Shown one piece after another: positions 25,266 through 34,971 of a stretch of 64,000 nt of DNA; the stretch's first letter is position 1; every line of letters starts with the position of its first letter. This DNA comes from CAIVAT01 sp037133475. Its GTDB lineage: Bacteria; Bacteroidota; Bacteroidia; Bacteroidales; FEN-979. The notes beneath the pieces were generated by a model, which made no database searches, had not been told where the DNA came from, and saw nothing but the letters and a program-made list of their open reading frames with translations. The stretch is from assembly GCA_037133475.1 (NCBI GenBank), contig JBAXOB010000001.1, forward strand, positions 293,499 to 357,498. The letters are read 5' to 3'. A program made the position numbers and the translations under genes.

Positions 25266-27776
25266 ATGCAAGTGAAATTCCATCCGTTTGGGTTAATGCT
25301 CCTTTTCCTGGTTACGGGAATCTGTGGTCATGCCGGGGATATCGTCATTAAAAACCGCCTGCCTGAAAAGGTGATAGCTTTTGGAAACAGCAGCCTTATG
25401 ATCACCCTTGATTATAACGGGAAATGCGCCATTACCGGGTTAACCGTCAACGGACAGACCGTCATTTCGGGACCCGACGGGATCTTCTCGGCCATAACGA
25501 CATCGGCCGGTACGAGCTCCACCCTGAAACTCCTGTCAGAACCCACCCTGGAGATTGGCGAAAACAGGGTAACCATCGGGAATATCAGCTATGGCGACCG
25601 GGAGCAGATGATCAGTGAAAAATGGACCTTTATTCTTTCAGGGAAAAATATCAGCTTTGAGACCGAGCGGACCTTCCCAAAGCCCTTACTGGCCCGGGAG
25701 GTTGCATTTCCCTCCTTCAACTTTATCAATATCAAAACCTGGGACGGTGCCTTCCTGGGATATGGAGGACTTGCCTGGTTTTATCTCTTCAATGAAAAAC
25801 TATGCACCTATGGCGTACATTCCGACTGCTCCCTTTTCTGGAACAGCGCCACAGGAAATGGCTTGAAGGTTGCCGTTTCGGCACCGGGGAAAAAGGTGGC
25901 GATGAAATACAGCCGTTCGGCCGACGACCGACTGCTTTTCAACGTAGCCGTTTCCGACAGCGAAATGTCCTGCCGCTACGAAACTGAGAAAAGGAGCCGC
26001 TTTATCAGGGGGAAAGCCGATGTGTGGGATTCGTTCACGATCCCGGCAGGAAAGTATCTCCAGACCATCACCCTGTCGGCGGTGAATTACCGTGAAGCCT
26101 ATAACCGGGGGAAGTTTGCCGGGATCGACGGCAGGCAGGTGACCAGTGTGCTGAATACCATTGCCAGGATCGGGGTTATCGACGAAAAGCATTTCGGGGG
26201 CAACAGCTGGCATACACCCTATGGACCCATTTGCCTGCATGAGCAGTATATTGCCCAGTTTGCCATCGGAATCAATGACGATACCTATACACAAGGTTAC
26301 CGGCAATGCCTCGATTTTTACCGCGACCATGCCGTCATGCCCGACGGGCGCGTGATTGCGCGCTGGGCCTATCTCGATGAGGACGCCATGGCCGGCACGG
26401 TGACCCGCGAGGGCTTTTACGAGGCGCAGTGGGGATACCTGATGGACTCCAATCCCGACTTTGTGGCCAATGTAGCGCAGCTCTATGATCTTACGGGCGA
26501 CCTGGCCTGGGTTTCGGGCCACAAGGCTACCTGTGAGAAGGCGCTGGATTATATGTTGAAACGCGATTCCAACGGCAACCACCTGGTGGAGATGATGACC
26601 GGCTCGCAAGCGGAGAAGCGGGGCAGCGACTGGATCGATATCATCTGGGCATCGTACGAAAATGCCTTTGTCAACGCCAAACTCTATTACGCGCTAACGC
26701 TGTGGGCGGAGGTGGAAAGGCAGCTTGACGATCGCGGGAAGGCAGCTTACTATTCAGGATATGCCGCCGAACTTAAAAGAAGTTTCAACAAAAAGACGGA
26801 GCAGGGCGGTTTCTGGAGCAAACAAAACAAATGGTACATCCACTGGCTCGACAAGGATCATGCTGTGCACGGCGACAACCTCGTGGTTCCCGTGAACCTG
26901 ATGGCCATCGCCTACGGCCTATGCGACGACACCACCCGGCGCAACGCCATACTCGATAAAATTGAAGAACAGACCAGCCGCGAAAACCTTTTCTTCTGGC
27001 CTATCTGCCTTTATCCCTATGCCCCCGGCGAGGGGAACGACTGGCAATTCCCCTTTCCCAATTATGAAAACGGGGATATCTTCCTGTCGTGGGGCAGCGT
27101 GGGAGTGGATGCCTATGCCGGCTATAAGCCGGAGCTGGCCCTGAAATATGTGGAGAATGTGCTGCACCGGTACGAAATTGACGGCCTTGCATTTCAACGA
27201 TATGGCCGGGTTCGCCAGGATGGGCTGGGCGACGACATCCTGTCGGGAAACAGCCTGGCCCTGGTGGGACTGTATAAGGCTCTCTACGGGGTTAATCCGA
27301 GGCACAACAGGCTTTACCTGAACCCCCACCTTCCCGGGAAATTATCGGGAACAGAGCTGGTGTACAACTTCAGGCTTGACACGCTGAAAATCGGGCTGGA
27401 GACCGGCCGTTATTCCATTTCGGACAAACAGTTCAAAATCGAATCGGGCAGCGACTTTGGATTTTACCCAGGGAAAAACGAGGCGGATTATTTCAAGGGG
27501 AACGATGATCAATGGTCGCTCAGGGTCATGACAACCGGCAATATTTCACTGGAGATGGGGAAATGGGATGAACATGAATACAACTGGCTTCAGCGGTCTA
27601 CTGCTGAAAAAGGAAGGGTGTTATACCTCCTGCGTGTTCCGAAAGGCGGCATCCAGTATGAAGTTTACGAGGGGAACAGGAGGACCAGTATCAGGAGCGG
27701 CAAGGACGGGCTCCTGAAATTCAACGTGCGAACCAGGGAAAAACCGGTTCATCTGAAAATAGTTTCAATCGGATGA
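25266..27776 (+). CDS. Exported six-hairpin glycosidase (GH78-like)
   Basis: An 836-residue protein from the ATG at 25266, which opens a signal peptide (MQVKFHPFGLMLLFLVTGI). The N-terminal third is beta-sandwich-like; from about residue 300 to 720 it has the (alpha/alpha)6-barrel character of alpha-L-rhamnosidase and related glycosidases: RQCLDFYRDHAVMPDGR, ARWAYLDEDAMAGT, TGSQAEKRGSDWIDI, and a late Trp/Gly-rich segment WGSVGVDAYAGYKPE. A C-terminal beta domain closes the protein. Acidic residues in the DED and SDWIDI segments are candidates for catalysis. The GH family cannot be fixed by eye. It acts in the periplasm or outside on plant or algal oligosaccharides, by inference. Confidence 0.75.
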   Translation: MQVKFHPFGLMLLFLVTGICGHAGDIVIKNRLPEKVIAFGNSSLMITLDYNGKCAITGLTVNGQTVISGPDGIFSAITTSAGTSSTLKLLSEPTLEIGENRVTIGNISYGDREQMISEKWTFILSGKNISFETERTFPKPLLAREVAFPSFNFINIKTWDGAFLGYGGLAWFYLFNEKLCTYGVHSDCSLFWNSATGNGLKVAVSAPGKKVAMKYSRSADDRLLFNVAVSDSEMSCRYETEKRSRFIRGKADVWDSFTIPAGKYLQTITLSAVNYREAYNRGKFAGIDGRQVTSVLNTIARIGVIDEKHFGGNSWHTPYGPICLHEQYIAQFAIGINDDTYTQGYRQCLDFYRDHAVMPDGRVIARWAYLDEDAMAGTVTREGFYEAQWGYLMDSNPDFVANVAQLYDLTGDLAWVSGHKATCEKALDYMLKRDSNGNHLVEMMTGSQAEKRGSDWIDIIWASYENAFVNAKLYYALTLWAEVERQLDDRGKAAYYSGYAAELKRSFNKKTEQGGFWSKQNKWYIHWLDKDHAVHGDNLVVPVNLMAIAYGLCDDTTRRNAILDKIEEQTSRENLFFWPICLYPYAPGEGNDWQFPFPNYENGDIFLSWGSVGVDAYAGYKPELALKYVENVLHRYEIDGLAFQRYGRVRQDGLGDDILSGNSLALVGLYKALYGVNPRHNRLYLNPHLPGKLSGTELVYNFRLDTLKIGLETGRYSISDKQFKIESGSDFGFYPGKNEADYFKGNDDQWSLRVMTTGNISLEMGKWDEHEYNWLQRSTAEKGRVLYLLRVPKGGIQYEVYEGNRRTSIRSGKDGLLKFNVRTREKPVHLKIVSIG

Positions 27777-27777
27777 A

Positions 27778-27964
27778 ATGAACAGGAAGCTGCAGGTTTT
27801 CACGATTTTCCTCCTGTTTTTTTTGCATGGTTTCATGCCATCGTGACCCTGAGGATTTTGAAAGATCTCAAAACTTAAATATCCTTGAAAACGTTGTCAA
27901 AGGCGGGTATCCGGAGGATTACAAAAAATATTTAAAAGATAATGGGTCGGTGCCCCCCCTACCT
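27778..27964 (+). pseudogene. Frameshifted small lipoprotein
   Basis: The frame from the ATG at 27778 gives a signal-like MNRKLQVFTIFLLFF and then stops at 27846. A run of eight T (27817-27824) sits just before the break. Removing one T joins it to the next frame and yields a lipobox (FCMVSC) followed by HRDPEDFERSQNLNILEN and GGYPEDYKKYLKDNGSV. The restored frame has no stop before the convergent cstA gene and would run antisense into it, so the 3' end is also lost. Starts 1 base after the glycosidase stop. Slippage, sequencing error or a relic are all possible. Confidence 0.55.
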
Positions 27965-29770
27965 TCACAACCCCCTGTATCCCCTGATCCATCCCGGGAG
28001 TGCATCTTTTATGATGATCGCAACCGAGAGCATCATCACCCCTGTAAGGAGGAGGTTGATCAATCCCTGGACAAAATATTCCTGGTGGGAAAGTTGCGGA
28101 ATATAAATCCCGGTAATGTTCAGGATCCCGGCGATGATGGTGGTAATCCCGACGAAAACCAGCGGGATGATGGTCACCCAGGCGTATTTTACCTTCCCGT
28201 TGTTGATGAGATAAGAGGTGCCGATCGCGAGGGCAATGGTGGCCAGCAGCTGGTTGGCCGTACCAAACATGGGCCAGATGGTGGAGACACTTCCGGTATA
28301 GATGAAATATCCCCAGAACAGCACCACCAGGCTGCTGCAGACCAGGTTTCCGGGTAACCAGTTTGTCCTGCTAAACGGTTTGTAGAACTTCCCGAACATC
28401 TCCTGCAGGATGAACCGGGCAACACGGGTTCCGGCATCAATCGTGGTGAGGATGAAAAGAGCCTCGAACACGATGGCGAAGTGATACCAGTACGACATCA
28501 GTTTGTCCAGTCCGGGGATCCCGGAAAAAACCTGGGCCATGCCCACTGCCAGTGAAACGGCGCCGCCCGAACGCCCTGCAATCTTTTCGCCAACCTCGGC
28601 TGCAAGCCTTGGCAAATCCGATTGTGTAAATCCCATGGCATGCAGTTGCGGCAGGATACGGGCGAATTTTTCAACGGGAACATTGATCTGGAAATAATCA
28701 AGCGGATGAAGACTGGCGGCCGCAATCAGCGCCATGATGCTCACCAGCCCCTCAATCAGCATTGCTCCTGCAGCAATGGGGCGGATGTGCGATTCGTTCA
28801 TGATCATCTTGGGGGTTGTCCCCGAGCTGATCAGCGAATGAAACCCTGAAATGGCCCCGCAGGCGATGGTGATGAACAGGTAGGGAAACAGCGTACCCGG
28901 GATGATGGGTCCCCCGCCATGAATGAAGGTTGTAAATGCCGGCATCTGCATATCGGGCGCCACGATGATGATCCCGACCACCAGCATGGCGATAACCCCA
29001 AGTTTCATGATGGAGCTCAGGTAGTCGCGTGGGGAAAGCAGCAGCCAGACAGGCAGGACGGAGGCGAAAAAGCCATAGCCGGCCAGCAAAAGTGTCAGGG
29101 TTTTGCGGTCGTAGGTAAACCAGGATGCCAGGGGCGAGGCGGGGATAAATTTCCCGAAAATAACAGCCGCGGCAAGCAGGATCACCCCCATGACGGTCGC
29201 TTCAACCACCCGCCCCTTGCGGAACCGGAACATCCAGATCCCCATGAAAATGGCAATGGGTATGGTCGAGGCAATGGTAAACAGCCCCCAGGAGGATTCG
29301 GCCAGGGCATTTACCACAACCAGTCCCAGCCCGGCAATGGCAATGATGATGATCAGAAAAGTGGCGATGGAGGCGGTAATCCCGCTGGTAATTTTTCCGA
29401 TTTCGATCCGGGCGATTTCAGCCAGCCCCTTGCCGTCATGCCTGACCGATGCGGTAAGAATCACGATATCGTGCACCGACCCTGCCATAACGGCGCCCAC
29501 GATCATCCATACAAATCCCGGGAAGTACCCGAACTGGCAGGCCAGCACCGGTCCGACCAGCGGCCCGGCGCCTGCTATCGCGGCAAAATGGTGGCCGAAC
29601 AGCACCCATTTGCTCATGGGATAGTAGTTCTGGCCATCGTACAGGCGACCGGCCGGCGTAACCCGGGTCGGATCCAGCATCAGCACGCGCGATGCGATGA
29701 ATCCGAAATAAAACCGGTAGGCCAGGGCAAATATCGCCAGGGCGGCGATAACCAGTGGCAATGCATTCAT
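27965..29770 (-). CDS. cstA: Carbon starvation protein A, peptide/pyruvate-type transporter
   Basis: A 601-residue integral membrane protein with about 16 hydrophobic helices. The family signature is clear in FGHHFAAIAGAGPLVGPVLA and GSVHDIVILTASVRHDGKGLAEIAR, and later in GAISGFHSLISSGTTPKM and TTIDAGTRVARFILQE. CstA-family proteins take up peptides or pyruvate under carbon limitation. Length is in the lower normal range for the family. The gene is monocistronic here and convergent with the broken lipoprotein gene. Confidence 0.93.
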   Translation of the reverse strand: MNALPLVIAALAIFALAYRFYFGFIASRVLMLDPTRVTPAGRLYDGQNYYPMSKWVLFGHHFAAIAGAGPLVGPVLACQFGYFPGFVWMIVGAVMAGSVHDIVILTASVRHDGKGLAEIARIEIGKITSGITASIATFLIIIIAIAGLGLVVVNALAESSWGLFTIASTIPIAIFMGIWMFRFRKGRVVEATVMGVILLAAAVIFGKFIPASPLASWFTYDRKTLTLLLAGYGFFASVLPVWLLLSPRDYLSSIMKLGVIAMLVVGIIIVAPDMQMPAFTTFIHGGGPIIPGTLFPYLFITIACGAISGFHSLISSGTTPKMIMNESHIRPIAAGAMLIEGLVSIMALIAAASLHPLDYFQINVPVEKFARILPQLHAMGFTQSDLPRLAAEVGEKIAGRSGGAVSLAVGMAQVFSGIPGLDKLMSYWYHFAIVFEALFILTTIDAGTRVARFILQEMFGKFYKPFSRTNWLPGNLVCSSLVVLFWGYFIYTGSVSTIWPMFGTANQLLATIALAIGTSYLINNGKVKYAWVTIIPLVFVGITTIIAGILNITGIYIPQLSHQEYFVQGLINLLLTGVMMLSVAIIIKDALPGWIRGYRGL

Positions 29771-29895
29771 GGGTCGGAATTTAAGAAGTCGTCGGCATAG
29801 TTTCCTCCCGTAAAGGTAAAATTTTTTATGGTTTTGAAAATTACTCTGAGCTGAATTATGCCGCTCCCTGGAAAAGGCGATTTTTTTTTTGATTT

Positions 29896-29928
29896 TTTGT
29901 CGGATCGGGAAAAAATGTTGTATATTTG
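29896..29928 (+). promoter_or_regulatory. Promoter of the GntR/slipin pair
   Basis: TTTG at 29896-29899, 21 bp, then TATATTTG at 29921-29928: a near-ideal Bacteroidota promoter. The ATG of the GntR gene lies 33 bases downstream. AT-rich flanks (ACTATTGAACTATTACATTA) could hold the operator. Confidence 0.7.
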
Positions 29929-29961
29929 TACTATTGAACTATTACATTATATCTATAAGTC

Positions 29962-30336
29962 ATGATAAATTTCGTTTTAGATCCGGGTAGCGGAACGCCT
30001 TTCTACAGGCAGATTATTGACCAGATCAAATTTGGCATTGCCTCCGGTAAATTAAAAACCGGCGAGCAGCTCCCAACCGTACGGTCGCTGGCGGTGATCC
30101 TGAAGGTAAACCTCAACACCATCGCCAAGGCCTACAAGGAGCTCGAAATCCTCAGCATTCTCGATACGCAGCAGGGATCGGGCACCTATATCAATGCCAG
30201 TGGGATCGTCCTTTCCGAAGAAGAGAAACAACAGAAGATCCGCGACATCTGCCATGAATTTTTAACGGTTGCCTATACCTACGGCTTTTCGAAAGAGGAG
30301 GTGATCGCAGAACTGCAAAACAACAACTCCTACTAA
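29962..30336 (+). CDS. GntR-family regulator, YtrA subfamily
   Basis: A 124-residue protein. The winged-helix domain is in residues 10-75 (GTPFYRQIIDQIKFGIASGK, GEQLPTVRSLAVILKVNLNT, QQGSGTYI), the typical GntR layout. The C-terminal 45 residues form the short all-helical dimerisation tail of the YtrA subfamily, with no effector-binding domain. YtrA proteins usually repress their own operon. The slipin gene follows 21 bases downstream and is the obvious target. Confidence 0.9.
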   Translation: MINFVLDPGSGTPFYRQIIDQIKFGIASGKLKTGEQLPTVRSLAVILKVNLNTIAKAYKELEILSILDTQQGSGTYINASGIVLSEEEKQQKIRDICHEFLTVAYTYGFSKEEVIAELQNNNSY

Positions 30337-30357
30337 TAATCTTAATATCTGATAATC

Positions 30358-31233
30358 ATGAAAACGAAAAATTTATTCAACACCATTTCGACAACGGTAT
30401 TAATCTTCACCTGTTCCATATTGGCAGGATTATTCTATCTGCATTACCTCGACGTTACCCTCTTGGTTATTCTGATTGTGCTGACGATGCTCCTTACCAG
30501 CTCCATAAAAATCGCCGATCAGTGGGAAAAAGCGGTCCTGCTGCGGATGGGGAAATATATCGGGTTGAAGGGGCCGGGCATATTTTTTATCGTGCCGGTG
30601 ATGGACAGCGTGATGGATTATATCGATCAGCGGGTCAGGGTGACCGATTTCAAGGCAGACCAGACCCTGACAAAGGACACCGTGCCGGTGAATGTGGTGG
30701 CTGCACTGTACTGGACCGTGTGGGATGTTGAAAAGGCAGCGCTCGAGGTACAGGATTACATGACGGCCATTCAATATATTGCGCAAACCGGACTGAGGGA
30801 TATCATCGGGAAACATGAACTGGCCGAATTGTTGCAGGACAGGGATAAAATTGCCGAAGCCCTTCAGAAACTGCTGGACGAAAACACCAACCCGTGGGGA
30901 ATTACCTGTCAAACAGTGGGGATCAAGGATATTACCATCCCCCAGGGGTTGTCGGATGCCATGAGCAAACAGGCCCAGGCCGAGCGGGAGCGCAAGGCGA
31001 GGGTTATCCTGGGAACGGCTGAAACCGAAATTGCCGAAAAGTTTGCCCTGGCAAGCGAATCCTATAAAAACAACCCGGTGGCCCTGCAATTAAGGGCCAT
31101 GAACCTCATCGGGGAAGGGTTAAAAGAAAGAGGTTCGATGATCATCGTACCCAGTTCGGCGCTCGATGCGATGAACCTTGGCGGGATCAGCGGCATTACG
31201 TCGCTTGCACAATTAAATAAACCGGAAAAATAA
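30358..31233 (+). CDS. Slipin-family SPFH/Band 7 membrane protein
   Basis: A 291-residue protein with two N-terminal hydrophobic segments (about residues 10-27 and 28-46) and an SPFH/Band 7 domain at about 48-210 (AVLLRMGKYIGLKGPGIFFI, YIDQRVRVTDFKADQTLT, VVAALYWTVWD). The C-terminal part is helical (QAQAERERKARVILGTAETE), as in stomatin-like slipins. Such proteins organise membrane microdomains. No NfeD gene is next to it, unlike the common slipin/NfeD pair; here the partner is the GntR regulator upstream. Confidence 0.92.
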   Translation: MKTKNLFNTISTTVLIFTCSILAGLFYLHYLDVTLLVILIVLTMLLTSSIKIADQWEKAVLLRMGKYIGLKGPGIFFIVPVMDSVMDYIDQRVRVTDFKADQTLTKDTVPVNVVAALYWTVWDVEKAALEVQDYMTAIQYIAQTGLRDIIGKHELAELLQDRDKIAEALQKLLDENTNPWGITCQTVGIKDITIPQGLSDAMSKQAQAERERKARVILGTAETEIAEKFALASESYKNNPVALQLRAMNLIGEGLKERGSMIIVPSSALDAMNLGGISGITSLAQLNKPEK

Positions 31234-31334
31234 CGAGGAAATGCTTTGTTATTACCCTTTTCAGGAACTTCCCCAGCCAGTCAAAATTCAAATTCCGTAA
31301 CTTGCGTCCGGTTTAAAACTATAGAAGAAACAAG

Positions 31335-32507
31335 ATGGCAGGTAATTTTGACACCCTGATTGACCGTACCCGTACCTCCAGCGTGAAATATGATTTACGT
31401 CAGGCCGTTTTTGGGAAGGACGATGTAATCCCGATGTGGGTTGCCGATATGGATTTCGAAACTCCCGGCTTTATCCGCGAGGCCGTTATCAGGCGTGCCA
31501 CGCATCCCGTTTATGGCTATACCTTCAGGGATTCTGATTATTATCAGCCAATCCTTGACTGGATGAAGTCGCATCACGACTGGACTATACGAAGGGAGGA
31601 GGTTGTTTTCACCCCGGGAGTGGTTCCCGCTCTCAATTTTGCCGTGATGGCCTTCACGAACCCCGGGGATAAAATTATCGTTCAACCCCCGGTATATCCC
31701 CCGATCTACCGCGCGGTTTCTGATCACGACAGGGAATTATTATACAATCAGCTGATCTGCAAAGAAAACACCTACCTGGTTGATTTCGGTTTGCTGGAAG
31801 AACAGGCAAAGGAGGCGGCAATGCTGATTCTCTGCAATCCGCACAACCCGGTAGGCAGGTGCTGGACCCGGGAGGAACTTGAAAAGATTGCCCGGATCTG
31901 CCTGGAACACCATGTGCTGGTCTTTTCCGACGAAATTCATGCCGACTTGGTCATGCCTGGGTTCGTCCACCGCGTTTTCGCCTGCCTGTCGCCGGAGGTC
32001 GCAGATATCACCATCACGGCCCACGCGCCCAGCAAGACATTCAACCTGGCCGGACTTTCCACCTCCTCCGTGATCATCCCGGATCCCGGCCTGCGGGCAT
32101 CGTTTTCACAGCTGATCGAAAAGATGCACCTTGGCATGGGAAACCTCTTCGGGAGCGTCGCATCGACCGCCGCCTACCTGCATGGCGAACCCTGGAGACT
32201 GCAGCTTATCGATTACCTGAATGATAACATTTCCTTAACCGAAACATTCATCAGGAATAACATCCCGGCACTTCATATGTTCCGGCCGGAAGGCACCTAT
32301 ATGATCTGGCTTGATTTCCGGAATTTCGGCATTGACGATATAACGTTGAAAAGCAAGCTGGTCCAGGAAGCAGGTCTGGGTTTTAACCCGGGTACCGACT
32401 TTGGCCCCGGCGGGGAGGGCTTCATGCGCATGAACATTGCCTGCCCCCGGGCAACCCTGGCGACGGCATTGGCGCGGTTAAAGGAGATGCTGGCAGGAAT
32501 TTCTTAA
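31335..32507 (+). CDS. PatB/MalY-type C-S lyase, PLP-dependent
   Basis: A 390-residue fold-type I PLP enzyme. Features: SVKYDLRQAVFGKDDVIPMW VADMDF opening typical of PatB/MalY, the LCNPHNPVGRCWTREEL segment with the substrate Asn, FSDEIHADLVMPG with the cofactor-binding Asp, and Lys234 in APSKTFNLAGL as Schiff-base lysine. The family cleaves the C-S bond of cystathionine or cysteine conjugates. Cytoplasmic. It lies alone, 101 bases after the slipin gene. Confidence 0.92.
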   Translation: MAGNFDTLIDRTRTSSVKYDLRQAVFGKDDVIPMWVADMDFETPGFIREAVIRRATHPVYGYTFRDSDYYQPILDWMKSHHDWTIRREEVVFTPGVVPALNFAVMAFTNPGDKIIVQPPVYPPIYRAVSDHDRELLYNQLICKENTYLVDFGLLEEQAKEAAMLILCNPHNPVGRCWTREELEKIARICLEHHVLVFSDEIHADLVMPGFVHRVFACLSPEVADITITAHAPSKTFNLAGLSTSSVIIPDPGLRASFSQLIEKMHLGMGNLFGSVASTAAYLHGEPWRLQLIDYLNDNISLTETFIRNNIPALHMFRPEGTYMIWLDFRNFGIDDITLKSKLVQEAGLGFNPGTDFGPGGEGFMRMNIACPRATLATALARLKEMLAGIS

Positions 32508-32623
32508 AGTGAAATATCCTGTCAACATATCCGGCAGGCCAGCTGCAGGTCATACAGGCCTTCAATCGTTAACGGTTAATCAATTCAGGCGATTTGCCGG
32601 AATAGTCCCCTGCTCCTTTCTGG

Positions 32624-33145
32624 CTATTCGGGAATGTTGTACAGTTTGCAAACCTCCCTGTACGACATGCTCTTAAGCTCCTTTTCGCTCTTTGCTCCTG
32701 CCGTCGCAGATTTTAATGCCGTGACGGTACCGGGAATGGCGATAAACCTGAACTTGTTGCCGGAGGTGAGTGGCGCTGAAAGCATGTCGCAGGTGAATTC
32801 AATGCTTCCGTACTCATGGATCAGGAAACTCCAGTTTGCTCCTACGGCATAGGCCGGCAAGGGGCGGACGGATGAGCCTCCGTAATTATCATTGGCAAGC
32901 CATGCATAGGCAAGCACGACGCCGCTCTCAACAATTCCCTGGGTAAGATCGGGGGCGGTGGCCGCGAAATACCAGTCGCCCGAAGTGCCCGACCAGGAGG
33001 TGGGTGCGAACCATTCCGAATAATAAACCGTGGCATTTTTCCCGGGGGTACCCTGGGGGCCCTGCTGACCATCTTTGCCGCATCCTGCAAACATAAGGGC
33101 CGAAATGGCTGCGAACAAAAATAATGTCCTGAATCCTGTTTTCAT
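32624..33145 (-). CDS. Lipoprotein with short collagen-like stretch
   Basis: A 173-residue protein. The signal peptide ends in a lipobox (SALMFAGC), so it is predicted to be a lipid-anchored outer-membrane or surface protein. Four collagen-like G-X-Y triplets follow at once (GKDGQQGPQGTPGKN). The remaining 135 residues are beta-rich and not recognised (TSWSGTSGDWYFAATAPDL, YGSIEFTCDML). A short conserved-looking tail (SYREVCKLYNIPE) ends the protein. Similar small collagen-bearing lipoproteins occur across Bacteroidota without known function. Confidence 0.8.
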   Translation of the reverse strand: MKTGFRTLFLFAAISALMFAGCGKDGQQGPQGTPGKNATVYYSEWFAPTSWSGTSGDWYFAATAPDLTQGIVESGVVLAYAWLANDNYGGSSVRPLPAYAVGANWSFLIHEYGSIEFTCDMLSAPLTSGNKFRFIAIPGTVTALKSATAGAKSEKELKSMSYREVCKLYNIPE

Positions 33146-33205
33146 TTTATCAGTATTTTAAGGTTATAAATCTGTGGCATGATGAGTTCATGCACGTTTT
33201 CACTG

Positions 33206-33213
33206 CAAAAGTA
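33206..33213 (-). promoter_or_regulatory. -7 box of the collagen-like lipoprotein gene
   Basis: TACTTTTG on the minus strand, a TAnnTTTG match 60 bases upstream of the ATG at 33145. No -33 TTG was found at the expected distance. The rest of the 320-base gap up to 33465 shows nothing further that I can support. Confidence 0.4.
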
Positions 33214-33465
33214 AGACAGCTGACCCGGGAAAATGTTACATAATTATGGTTATTTTACTTTTATTTCAAAGATTGGTCATTAGGAGCTCAACGCACATAA
33301 AATGTTTCGGACTATCTGGAGCATCCGGAAAAGGAGAACCTATTCATCCCTCGTTAACCCGGCAAACGGTTTATTCAGGGAAGAACCCTTTGCCGGTTGC
33401 AGATCCCGGCCAGGGGTCGTAAAGTTTACACGTGAGCGAAAAAAACGTTAGTTTTACCGAAAAAA

Positions 33466-34917
33466 ATGCGCAGGTTCCTTTCACCGATTATCTTGCTGCT
33501 CCTGTTCGCCGGGAATATCACCCTGGCACAGAAGGAGGATTCGCTGGTACTCCGGAAAATCTTCACAGAGGCAATCTCCGATACAACGGCTTACCATAAC
33601 CTCCGGTATCTCTGTACCCGCATCGGGGGCCGGCTGTGTGGTTCGCCTCAGGCGGAAAAGGCCGTAAAATGGTCTAAAACGACCCTCGAGGCCATGGGCC
33701 TGGATACGGTCTGGCTCCAGGAATGCAGGGTAAGGCACTGGGTACGGGGAAATACCGAAGAGCTGGCAGCCGGCCGGGGCACATCCGCGGCAGCCAGGCT
33801 GCATGCCTGCGCCATAGGCGGTTCGGTCGGAACAGGCAAGGCCGGGTTGCGTGCGAAGGTCGTGGAGGTAGCTGATTTTGACGGGCTGAAGGCGCTCGGC
33901 CGGAAGAATATAGAGGGCAGGATCGTCTTTTTCAACCATCCGCCCGACCCGGCACATTACAATACCTTCGGATCGTACGGAGAACTGGTCCGATACAGGG
34001 TTGCCGGTGCGAATTATGCTTCAGCCTATGGCGCAATTGGTGTCATCGTGCGGTCGGCCACGGTGGCGCATGACGATTTTCCCCATACCGGCATTCTCCA
34101 TTATGCCGATACCGTGAAGAAAATCCCGGCTATGGCCCTAAGTGCAAATGCTGCGGAGAGGCTCGCCGGGTTGCTCAAAGCGACGCCGGGGCTGGAACTA
34201 TTCATGAACCTGTCAAGCACCGAATATCCCGAAACGACCTCCTACAATGTGATCGGTGAAATCCGCGGGGCTGTGCACCCGGAAAGGATCATCGCCTTCG
34301 GGGGCCATATCGATTCGTGGGATACGGGGCAGGGTGCGCACGACGATGGCACGGGTATCATGCAGGCGGTCGATGTGCTGCGGATCTTCAAAACATTGAA
34401 CCTGAAACCGGCATGTACGATCCGGGTCGTGCTGTTTATGGACGAGGAGATGTCGCAGCGGGGAGCGAAGAAATACGGCGAGTATGCCAAGGCACAGGAG
34501 GAACTGTACAAAAGCCAGCTGGCTTCGGGCAGCACCGGTGCCCCTTCGGGAGAAGCCAGGCAACCGCATTCGGGAACGCATCATGTTGCAGCCATTGAGA
34601 CCGACCGGGGTGGGTTCACCCCCTTTGGATTTTCAATTGAAGCCACCGATGACCAGATCGTTAAAATACGGGGATGGAAGGAGCTGCTGTTGCCATACGG
34701 ATTGTACTCTTTTGAAAAAGGGGGCAGCGGCGTTGATATCCGCGAGTTGAAATCGCTGGGTGTTCCGCTGCTCGACCTGGTCCCTGATTCGCAGCGCTAT
34801 TTTGACTACCACCACTCGGCCCGCGATCTCTTTGCCAATGTCAACCCCAGGGAACTTCAGCTGGGAACCTTCTCCATTGCTGCAATGGTTTACCTGATCG
34901 ACAAATACGGGCTGTAG
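33466..34917 (+). CDS. Exported M28-family metallopeptidase with PA domain
   Basis: A 483-residue protein with signal peptide (MRRFLSPIILLLLFAGNITLA). A protease-associated insert spans about residues 130-250. The M28 catalytic core carries the zinc ligands and base: His281 in GGHIDSWDTG, Asp293 in GAHDDGTGI, Glu327/328 in FMDEEMSQRG, Asp in ETDRGGF, and the last His in YFDYHHSARD. The family comprises aminopeptidases and carboxypeptidases using two zinc ions; periplasmic by its signal. Complete set of ligands, normal length. Confidence 0.93.
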   Translation: MRRFLSPIILLLLFAGNITLAQKEDSLVLRKIFTEAISDTTAYHNLRYLCTRIGGRLCGSPQAEKAVKWSKTTLEAMGLDTVWLQECRVRHWVRGNTEELAAGRGTSAAARLHACAIGGSVGTGKAGLRAKVVEVADFDGLKALGRKNIEGRIVFFNHPPDPAHYNTFGSYGELVRYRVAGANYASAYGAIGVIVRSATVAHDDFPHTGILHYADTVKKIPAMALSANAAERLAGLLKATPGLELFMNLSSTEYPETTSYNVIGEIRGAVHPERIIAFGGHIDSWDTGQGAHDDGTGIMQAVDVLRIFKTLNLKPACTIRVVLFMDEEMSQRGAKKYGEYAKAQEELYKSQLASGSTGAPSGEARQPHSGTHHVAAIETDRGGFTPFGFSIEATDDQIVKIRGWKELLLPYGLYSFEKGGSGVDIRELKSLGVPLLDLVPDSQRYFDYHHSARDLFANVNPRELQLGTFSIAAMVYLIDKYGL

Positions 34918-34971
34918 CCGCATTATTTTTTCGTGAAATGAAGTTGTTTTTACAAACATAATATTTCGAAT

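Noticed and set aside
27827..28357. 176-codon ORF running into cstA
   Set aside because: Only its first 45 codons are protein-like (broken lipoprotein); the rest is antisense of the conserved cstA gene.
28919..29800. 293-codon ORF antisense to cstA
   Set aside because: Rich in His, Gln, Pro and Gly as typical of frames opposite hydrophobic membrane genes.
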